Positions 57,975-64,000 of a DNA stretch of 64,000 nucleotides are shown here, in pieces. The stretch covers positions 124,001 to 188,000 of the forward strand of contig JAGYJU010000020.1 of the NCBI GenBank assembly GCA_018401965.1, given 5' to 3'. Every line of letters begins with the position of its first letter. Within the stretch, counting starts at the first letter, position 1. The translations under genes and the position numbers were made by a program. Below the pieces are notes generated by a model. It ran no database searches. It saw only the letters and a program-made list of their open reading frames with translations, and had not been told where the DNA came from. The DNA comes from Roseicyclus sp. (lineage in GTDB: Bacteria; Pseudomonadota; Alphaproteobacteria; Rhodobacterales; Rhodobacteraceae).

Positions 57975-59021
57975 ATGTTTGACGCGCCGCCGACCGGCCA
58001 GAAGAAACTCCTGCGTTCCCTGGCGGGCGAAGCGATGGATGTGCCCCCCGTCTGGCTGATGCGGCAGGCCGGGCGCTATCTTCCGGAATATCGCGCGACA
58101 CGGGCACAGGCGGGCGATTTCCTGTCGCTGTGCTACAATTCCGACCTGGCCGCCGAGGTGACGCTGCAACCGATCCGGCGCTACGGCTTTGACGCGGCCA
58201 TCATGTTTGCCGATATCCTGCTGATCCCGCAGGCGCTTGGGGCCGATCTGTGGTTCGAAACCGGCGAAGGCCCGCGCCTGTCCACGATCACCGGTCCCGA
58301 AGGGTTGAAACCCCTCAAGGGCCGCGACGACATCCATGATCACCTTGCACCGGTCTATGAAACGCTGCGCATCCTTGCGCGCGAATTGCCGCAGGAAACG
58401 ACCCTTATCGGGTTCGCCGGAGCGCCCTGGACGGTGGCAACCTACATGATCGCGGGCCGCGGCACACCCGACCAGGCACCGGCGCATGCGCTGCGCGAGG
58501 AAGATCCCGCGACCTTTGGCGCGCTGATCGACCTGCTGACCGAGGCCACGATCGAGTACCTCGACATGCAGGTGAAGGCCGGGGCCGAAGTGATCAAGAT
58601 CTTCGACAGCTGGGCCGGGTCGCTCAAGGGCGAGGCCTTCACCAAGTTCGCGCTGGACCCCGCCAAGCGGATCACCGGCGAACTCAAGCGCCGCAACCCC
58701 GGCCTGCCGGTCATCGCCTTCCCGCGTGAAGCCGGGGAAAACTACATCGGTTTTGCCAAGGCCACCGGCGCCGATGGTCTGGCCATCGACACCAAGATCG
58801 ATCCGGTCTGGGCCGCGCAACATCTGCAACCCGATGGCTGCGTTCAGGGCAACCTGGACCCGAAACACATGGTCACCGGCGGCCAGGCATTGGTCGATGA
58901 AACCCGCCGTATCGTCGACGCCCTGAAGGGCGGGCCGCATATCTTCAACCTCGGCCATGGCATCACGCCCGATGCCGACCCGGACAATGTGCACCTGCTT
59001 TTGGAAACGATCCGGGGCTGA
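57975..59021 (+). CDS. hemE: Uroporphyrinogen decarboxylase
   Basis: 348 residues. [20 protein letters not shown], the catalytic Asp in [33 protein letters not shown] and [19 protein letters not shown] are diagnostic. It decarboxylates uroporphyrinogen III to coproporphyrinogen III, the substrate of hemF encoded 2 kb downstream. ATG 57975 is eight bases after AAGGA; ATG 57969 is too close. Confidence 0.97.
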   Translation: MFDAPPTGQKKLLRSLAGEAMDVPPVWLMRQAGRYLPEYRATRAQAGDFLSLCYNSDLAAEVTLQPIRRYGFDAAIMFADILLIPQALGADLWFETGEGPRLSTITGPEGLKPLKGRDDIHDHLAPVYETLRILARELPQETTLIGFAGAPWTVATYMIAGRGTPDQAPAHALREEDPATFGALIDLLTEATIEYLDMQVKAGAEVIKIFDSWAGSLKGEAFTKFALDPAKRITGELKRRNPGLPVIAFPREAGENYIGFAKATGADGLAIDTKIDPVWAAQHLQPDGCVQGNLDPKHMVTGGQALVDETRRIVDALKGGPHIFNLGHGITPDADPDNVHLLLETIRG

Positions 59022-59053
59022 CCGACCGCCGGTCCAACCCCGAGATCGCGCCT

Positions 59054-59124
59054 GCGTATTTGAAGGAAGATGAAAAGGCGGGACAATTTTAATCAAATTG
59101 TCCTTCATCTTCCCGAAAATACGC
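59054..59124. terminator. Inverted pair of dispersed motifs around a perfect hairpin
   Basis: Motif copy 4 (59054-59074, forward) and copy 5 (59104-59124, reverse) flank GGACAATTT, loop TAATC, AAATTGTCC (59081-59103). The whole is a ~70-base imperfect inverted repeat between the convergent ends of hemE and the beta-barrel gene; likely a bidirectional terminator. Confidence 0.65.
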
Positions 59125-59212
59125 AAACACCGTGCCGACCATGGATCGTGACGGCCGGTTGGCGCAGGATACCCCCGGGCGACGCATCGCCGCCAGGGGG
59201 CACTGGGTGAGG

Positions 59213-59806
59213 TCAGAACCGGAAATTGACCGACAAGGCCGCCGTGGTCGCTTCTGCTTCCAGGCCGCCAAGGGCGAAATCATCGAATTCGTGATACAGA
59301 ACTTCGGCGCCGAGGGTCACGTTATTGGCCACGAACACCTCGTAGCCAATGCCCGCGAACCAGCCATCGCTGTCCCCCACGGCGGCATTGGATGTCTGGG
59401 CACGGGCCCAACCGGCGGTGCCATAGGCCCAGTTGGTGCCGAGATCGACACCGGCCCGCAGGCCGACCCGCGTGATGGCATCCACCGTGGTGCCGCCCCC
59501 CAGGTCGATATCGGCATTGTCATACTGCAAACCGCCGCCGAGGATGACATCGCCAAAGTCGTAGTCATAATAGGCCCGCAGACCGAGCAGCACGTCATCG
59601 CCCCCCAGCGTCGCCGCGCCAGAGGTCGACACATCGCCATAGCCAAGCTGCGCACCGACCGACGCGCCGGTCCAGTCCGTGCCCAACATGACAGGGACGG
59701 GGGCAATGGTGACAGGGCCGGGGGCCGGTTGCGTCACACCGCCCGCAAAAGCAGGGGCGGCGATCAGGGTGGTCAGGCCGGCGGCGAGAATTGTGAAACG
59801 TTTCAT
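59213..59806 (-). CDS. Outer-membrane beta-barrel protein
   Basis: 197 residues. Signal peptide KRFTILAAGLTTLIAAPAFA, then eight alternating amphipathic strands (TGASVGAQLGYGDV, LLGLRAYYDYDFGDVILG, VGLRAGVDLGTNWAYGTAG) and a terminal Phe in LSVNFRF, the BAM recognition signal. OmpA/OmpW-like porin-family barrel; function unknown. Start ATG 59806. Confidence 0.85.
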   Translation of the reverse strand: MKRFTILAAGLTTLIAAPAFAGGVTQPAPGPVTIAPVPVMLGTDWTGASVGAQLGYGDVSTSGAATLGGDDVLLGLRAYYDYDFGDVILGGGLQYDNADIDLGGGTTVDAITRVGLRAGVDLGTNWAYGTAGWARAQTSNAAVGDSDGWFAGIGYEVFVANNVTLGAEVLYHEFDDFALGGLEAEATTAALSVNFRF

Positions 59807-60036
59807 CCTGTGAAAACCCATTGGTCAGGGTGTTCTTTTGGGCACGGCCAAGGCAAGGCCGTCGCGCAAGAGGTGAGGGGTGCGCCGCTTGGGTTCAACG
59901 CGGCCGCCGCACACGATGCCGCGAGGTCCGGGCATGGCGGCCAGTTTCCGCCGAGCGCCATCCGTCCAACCGGCAGGGCCTTGCCTGTTGGCTTGCCGCT
60001 TGTCCCCTTGCCGCCTGCAAGCTAGGCGTTGTGCCC

Positions 60037-61092
60037 ATGAAGCCCGTGACCCCATCCGCCATCGATGTGCTGGCGCCCAATTTCAAGACCCGCCTGTCGG
60101 GCGTGACGGCAACCGTGGTGCGCCTCGTGCCCTTGCAGGCGCGCGACATCGCCATTGCCGCCGTGGCCCCGGCCCTGCCCGACCATGTGCCCCAGGTTCG
60201 CATGCGCGATCTGTTGACCATGTCGCGCCGGGGGCCGTCGGGGGCGCGGGTCTGGCATGCGCGGCGCAATTCGGAAATGCTGGCGGGCATCGTGCTCAAG
60301 CGGGTGTTGGGCAAGCGGCTGAAACTTTTGTTCACCTCTGCCTCGCAGCGGCAGCACACGCGCTATTCCAAGTGGCTGATCGGCCAGATGGATCACGTGA
60401 TTGCCACCTCGCAAAAAACCGCCGGCTACCTCGAACGACCCGCGACGGTGATCTTGCATGGCATCGATGTGCAGGCGTTTTCCCCTGCCGGGGACCGCGC
60501 AGCGATCAAGGCGCGGCTCGGGCTGCCCGCGGGGCCGGTGATCGGCTGTTTCGGGCGCATCCGGGCGCAAAAGGGCACCGGCGATTTCATCGAGGCGATG
60601 ATCGCCACCTTGCCCGATTTTCCGGGCGCCACGGCGATCGTGATGGGCCGCGCCACCGAACAGCACCAGGCCTATGACCGGTCCTTGCGCGACCGCATCC
60701 TCGCTGCCGGGCTGGAGGATCGCATCCTGTTCAAGCCCGAAGTGCCGGTGCACCAGATGGCCGATTGGTACCGGGCGCTGGATCTGTTCATCGCGCCACA
60801 ACGCTGGGAAGGCTTTGGCCTGACCCCGCTGGAGGCGATGGCCTGTGGCGTGCCGGTCATCGCGACCCGCGTCGGGGCCTTCGAGGAACTGGTGGTCGAT
60901 GGCGTCACCGGCGCGCTGATCCCGCCCAAGGACGTGGGGGCGATGGCGACGGCAGCCCGCAACGGCCTTGAAAACCCCGCCGAGCGGATGTTTCAGGGTG
61001 ATGCCGCCCGCGCGCATGTCGTCGCGCATTTCGACATCACCCGAGAGGCCGCGGCGATCACCGCGGTCTACCGTCAGCTTTTGGCGGGATGA
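60037..61092 (+). CDS. Glycosyltransferase family 4, LPS core mannosyltransferase LpcC-like
   Basis: 351 residues. IDVLAPNFKTRLSGVTATVV, TSASQRQHTRYSKWLIGQM, then VIATSQKTAGYLERPATVI and LHGID fit the LpcC branch that adds mannose to the LPS core in Rhizobiales. The GT4 donor site is PQRWEGFGLTPLEAMACGVP. ATG 60037 is preferred; GTG 60031 is possible. Acts at the cytoplasmic face of the inner membrane. Confidence 0.82.
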   Translation: MKPVTPSAIDVLAPNFKTRLSGVTATVVRLVPLQARDIAIAAVAPALPDHVPQVRMRDLLTMSRRGPSGARVWHARRNSEMLAGIVLKRVLGKRLKLLFTSASQRQHTRYSKWLIGQMDHVIATSQKTAGYLERPATVILHGIDVQAFSPAGDRAAIKARLGLPAGPVIGCFGRIRAQKGTGDFIEAMIATLPDFPGATAIVMGRATEQHQAYDRSLRDRILAAGLEDRILFKPEVPVHQMADWYRALDLFIAPQRWEGFGLTPLEAMACGVPVIATRVGAFEELVVDGVTGALIPPKDVGAMATAARNGLENPAERMFQGDAARAHVVAHFDITREAAAITAVYRQLLAG

Positions 61093-61096
61093 TCCA

Positions 61097-61978
61097 TCAG
61101 GTCCATTTCGCGATGGGCGGCAGGCTCATCAAGACGGCATTGGCGTCATGGCCGGTTTCCAGCCCGAACTTGGTGCCCCGGTCGTAGACAAGGTTGTATT
61201 CCGCATAAAGCCCGCGATGGATCAACTGCGCCTCGCGGTCGGCCTCGGACCACGGGCTATGGCACCGGCGCTCGACGCAGGGCACAAAGGCCGGCAGGAA
61301 CGCGCGGCCAACATCCTGCGTAAAGGCGAAATCCGCCTCCCAATCGCCGGTGTTCAGATCATCGTAGAAAATGCCGCCGACACCCCGCGCCCGGTGGCGA
61401 TGGGGCACGTAGAAATACTCATCCGCCCAGGCCTTGAAGCGGGGATAGGCATCGGCGCTGTGGCGCTCGCAATGATCCTTGAGAACGCCGTGGAAATGAT
61501 CCGTGTCCTCGGCATATTCGATGGCCGGGTTCAAATCGGACCCACCCCCAAACCAGGACGCGACCGGCGTCCAGAACATGCGCGTGTTCATGTGCACCGC
61601 GGGCGCATGCGGGTTTTGCATGTGCGCCACCAGCGAAATCCCCGAGGCCCAGAATGTCGGGTCATCCTTCAGCCCCGACATGTCCTTGCGCGCCGACATC
61701 GCGGCCACGGCCCGGTCGCCCAACTGGCCGTAAACGGTCGACACGTTGACACCGACCTTTTCGAACACGCGCCCGCCGCGCATCACGCTCATCAACCCGC
61801 CGCCCGCGTCCGATCCGTCATCGGACTGGCGCTTGGTTTGCGTCACCTCGAAGCGGCCAGCGGGCAGGTCGCCGCCTTGCGCATCTTCCAGCCCCTCGAA
61901 GGCGGCCACGATGTCATCTCGCAAGCTGCGGAACCAGCTGGAGGCACAGGCTTTGCGGTCGTCGAAATTATCCTTCAC
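61097..61978 (-). CDS. hemF: Oxygen-dependent coproporphyrinogen III oxidase
   Basis: 293 residues. GRVFEKVGVNVSTVYGQLG, HMNTRMFWTPVASWFGGGSD, LNPAIEYAEDTDHFHGVLK and FYDDLNTGDWEADFAFTQDV are the CPOX signatures. It converts the hemE product to protoporphyrinogen IX under oxic conditions. With hemC and hemE it puts three steps of one pathway within 5 kb. Confidence 0.97.
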   Translation of the reverse strand: MKDNFDDRKACASSWFRSLRDDIVAAFEGLEDAQGGDLPAGRFEVTQTKRQSDDGSDAGGGLMSVMRGGRVFEKVGVNVSTVYGQLGDRAVAAMSARKDMSGLKDDPTFWASGISLVAHMQNPHAPAVHMNTRMFWTPVASWFGGGSDLNPAIEYAEDTDHFHGVLKDHCERHSADAYPRFKAWADEYFYVPHRHRARGVGGIFYDDLNTGDWEADFAFTQDVGRAFLPAFVPCVERRCHSPWSEADREAQLIHRGLYAEYNLVYDRGTKFGLETGHDANAVLMSLPPIAKWT

Positions 61979-62204
61979 GGGGTGCGGTCCTTATGTCGTC
62001 TCTGGGTTGTATTAGCAGACAGATTTCGGGGATGCTACGCGCCGTTTGATCCCGCCGGCAATGATGCCCACGGCCGCCGCCTGGCCCTGCGGCACGACAG
62101 CCGGTGATTTTCCACAGGAAGCCATGGATTTCTTGAATGAAATGTCCTAGGCTTGGTGAAACGGCCGCGTCAGACGGCCCCCCCGAGGCAGAGCGAGCAG
62201 CTCA
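61979..62204. other. Divergent region hemF / carboxypeptidase
   Basis: 226 bases without a supportable gene; it must hold the hemF and carboxypeptidase promoters. I could not place clear -35/-10 boxes. Confidence 0.4.
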
Positions 62205-63728
62205 TTGCGACAAAGATCGATCTTCAGGGCCCTGATCGGGCTTGTTCTGGTGTCTTGCGCCACCATGGCCGCGTTGCCCCTGCGGGCAGCGCCCTATGCC
62301 GCCATGGTGATGGATGCCCGCAGCGGCGAAGTGCTGCATTCCCGCAATGCGGACACACGCCTGCACCCGGCCTCCCTGACCAAGATGATGACGCTCTATG
62401 TCGCCTTCGAAGCGATCCGCCTGGGGGAAATCACCCTTGATACGCAGGTCCGTGTGTCCGCGAATGCCGCGAACGAGCCGCCGTCGCGGCTGGGCTTGCG
62501 CGCAGGCTCGACCATTCGGTTGCGCTACCTGATCCGCGCGGCGGCGATCCGGTCGGGAAATGACGCCGCCACCGCCATCGGCGAAGCGATCTCCGGCTCC
62601 GAGGCTGCCTTTGCCCGGCGCATGAACCGCACGGCGCGCGCGCTTGGCATGGCGCGGAGCACCTTTCGCAACGCCCATGGCCTGACCGAGGACGGCCACC
62701 TGTCCACCGCCCATGACATGACCATCATGGGGCGGCGGCTGTTCTACGATTACCCGCAATATTACAACCTGTTCTCGCGCCGCGAAGAAGACGCGGGCAT
62801 CGCGCGGGTGCGCAACACCAACCGCGCCGTTCTTGACGCCTATCGCGGCGCCGACGGGATCAAGACCGGCTACACCCGCGCGGCGGGCTTCAACCTTGTC
62901 GCCTCGGCGGAACGCGGCAATGTGCGCATCCTTGCCACCGTCTTTGGCGGGCAATCGGCGGCCTGGCGCAACCAGCGGATCATGGAATTGCTCGACATGG
63001 GCTTTGCCCGCGCTCCCGCCCGCGCCACGGTTCGGCAACCGGCCCTGCCCCAGTACCAAAACGATGATGATGATGCGCCCGCCGGGCAGGTGACGCGCCC
63101 CAACGGCCTGGTCAGCCGATCCTTGCGACCCCTGCCGAGGCCAGGCCCCGCACCCGTATTGGTGGCCCGCGCGCCCGAACCGGCGCTCTTGGCCGCCATC
63201 GAACAGGCCGTCGGCGAGGCGCTGGCGCCGACAGACACAGCCGCCGCCCTGGCCGAGGGTGCTGTGCCCGCGCCCGAACCACGGCCGGAGATCGACCCAA
63301 ACCCGGTTCTCGCCACCCGTGACATGCCCGGCACATCGCCCGTGCCCCGGCCCGATACCGCGCAGGCGACAGCGCCCGACGCCGCACCGCAAGCAGCCCT
63401 GGCCATGCCCCCGCGCAAGGCCGATGCCCCCGCCGCATCCCCGGCAGAACCCGAGGTGATCACCCGCGCATCATCCACCGGAAGCCGCCTGTTCGGCGTT
63501 TCCCTTGGCGCGCAACCGTCGCATCACGCGGCGGAACGCCTGTTGCTGCGCACCGCCCTGGCCGATATCGGCACCTTCGAACAGACGCTGCGCCGGGTCG
63601 TGCAGCGCGGCGGTGGCTACGAGGCGCTGTTCCAGGGCATGACCGAAGACCAGGCCGCGCGCGCCTGTGCCCGGCTTGCCGCACGCTCCATCCCCTGCGA
63701 GCCTTTCGGCCCGGCCTCTGATCTGTGA
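62205..63728 (+). CDS. D-alanyl-D-alanine carboxypeptidase with C-terminal SPOR domain
   Basis: 507 residues from a TTG. Signal peptide (FRALIGLVLVSCATMAALPL), then the penicillin-binding SxxK in LHPASLTKMMTLYVAFEA, SGN in AIRSGNDAATAIGEA and KTG in ADGIKTGYTRAAGFNLVA, the DacA/DacC fold. From about residue 280 a long Pro/Ala linker leads to a SPOR-like domain at residues 430-500 (FGVSLGAQPSHHAAERLLLR, YEALFQGMTEDQAARACARL) that binds denuded glycans at the septum. It trims peptidoglycan stem peptides. Confidence 0.92.
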   Translation: MRQRSIFRALIGLVLVSCATMAALPLRAAPYAAMVMDARSGEVLHSRNADTRLHPASLTKMMTLYVAFEAIRLGEITLDTQVRVSANAANEPPSRLGLRAGSTIRLRYLIRAAAIRSGNDAATAIGEAISGSEAAFARRMNRTARALGMARSTFRNAHGLTEDGHLSTAHDMTIMGRRLFYDYPQYYNLFSRREEDAGIARVRNTNRAVLDAYRGADGIKTGYTRAAGFNLVASAERGNVRILATVFGGQSAAWRNQRIMELLDMGFARAPARATVRQPALPQYQNDDDDAPAGQVTRPNGLVSRSLRPLPRPGPAPVLVARAPEPALLAAIEQAVGEALAPTDTAAALAEGAVPAPEPRPEIDPNPVLATRDMPGTSPVPRPDTAQATAPDAAPQAALAMPPRKADAPAASPAEPEVITRASSTGSRLFGVSLGAQPSHHAAERLLLRTALADIGTFEQTLRRVVQRGGGYEALFQGMTEDQAARACARLAARSIPCEPFGPASDL

Positions 63729-63746
63729 CCGCTCGGGGGCTGCCCC

Positions 63747-64000
63747 TTAGCCTTGCGCGACGCCGTCAAGCACGCGGGTAAAATCGCGCACGGCCGCCGA
63801 CGGGATGTCATCGGCCAGGCTCATGATGCCCACCGCACCAAGGGTGGGCGCGGTGTCGATGGCAAGCCGCACCAGCCGCCCGGCGGCGATGTCTTGCACC
63901 ACCACACCCCGGCTGATGATCCAGACCGTGTTCGGGCAGGCCAGCGTCAGGGCCCGGCCAAAGGCGGCCGAGGCGGTTTCGATCCGGTTGCCGAACAGGG
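63747..64000 (-). CDS. LysR-family transcriptional regulator, C-terminal end (partial)
   Basis: The minus strand reads 84 residues ending at TAA 63749-63747: RIETASAAFGRALTLACPNT, then VWIISRGVVVQDIAAGRLVR, TAPTLGAVGIMSLADDIP and RDFTRVLDGVAQG. This is the end of a LysR substrate-binding domain, closest to the PcaQ/GbpR type by memory. The DNA-binding domain lies beyond the window. Confidence 0.75.
   Translation of the reverse strand, partial: LFGNRIETASAAFGRALTLACPNTVWIISRGVVVQDIAAGRLVRLAIDTAPTLGAVGIMSLADDIPSAAVRDFTRVLDGVAQG

Noticed and set aside
1..64000. CRISPR arrays, rRNA, tRNA genes and insertion sequences
   Set aside because: No regularly spaced repeats, no tRNA arm patterns that I could support, and no transposase frames were found by eye; a covariance-model search would be needed to exclude a tRNA fully.

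Overview
The window is about 64 kb of GC-rich chromosome from an alphaproteobacterium of the Rhodobacterales (Roseobacter/Rhodobacter type). The evidence is the gene content and order: lepB-rnc-era-DUF1491-recO, the pckA | chvI-chvG-hprK-rapZ-EIIA-HPr block, dnaX-ybaB-recR, etfBA next to a 3-hydroxyacyl-CoA dehydrogenase, divergent hemC/hemE, and a methylsuccinyl-CoA dehydrogenase of the ethylmalonyl-CoA pathway. I did not assign a genus. Coding density is high and most genes are housekeeping.

Layout. 1-2.1 kb: end of fmt, a small membrane protein, a TRIC-type channel, rnhA, DUF3429. 2.3-5.1 kb: a decayed siphophage-type prophage fragment (DUF6441, acyl-CoA-transferase-like and tail-tube genes) carrying an AT-richer two-gene cassette. 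This cassette looks like a secreted or polymorphic toxin with a membrane-anchored immunity partner. 5.2-9.2 kb: ispH, a cytochrome c, a methyltransferase, a NYN-domain protein, folK, rpoZ. 9.2-18.8 kb: rsh, DUF2062, pdxJ, acpS, lepB, rnc, argC, era, DUF1491, Pr6Pr, recO. 18.8-24.8 kb: thpR with an orphan ATPase, mcd, a TauE/SafE permease, pckA. 25.1-30.7 kb: ChvI/ChvG and the incomplete regulatory PTS. 30.8-38.0 kb: hbdA, DUF6473, etfAB, recR, ybaB, dnaX, a membrane protein, the SRP RNA. 38-43 kb: an NMT1/THI5-type ABC importer, a CpdB-like phosphoesterase, nudC. 44-52.6 kb: a sulfotransferase, SRPBCC, DMT, cueR-copA, a second sulfotransferase, a large two-domain glycosyltransferase. 52.6-56.8 kb: the dTDP-rhamnose operon rfbC-rfbB-GT17-rfbD-rfbA. 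56.9-64 kb: hemC, hemE, an outer-membrane beta-barrel, an LPS-core glycosyltransferase, hemF, a D-Ala-D-Ala carboxypeptidase with SPOR domain, the end of a LysR regulator.

Two observations cut across regions. First, at least twelve conserved genes or gene joints are split by what look like single-base indels, several in homopolymers and including the essential acpS and dnaX (hit twice). I read most of these as consensus sequence errors rather than gene decay. Second, a short intergenic motif (GCGTATTT, two or three bases, GGAAGATGAA) occurs five times near gene 3' ends. Two of these copies face each other around a perfect hairpin between hemE and the beta-barrel gene.
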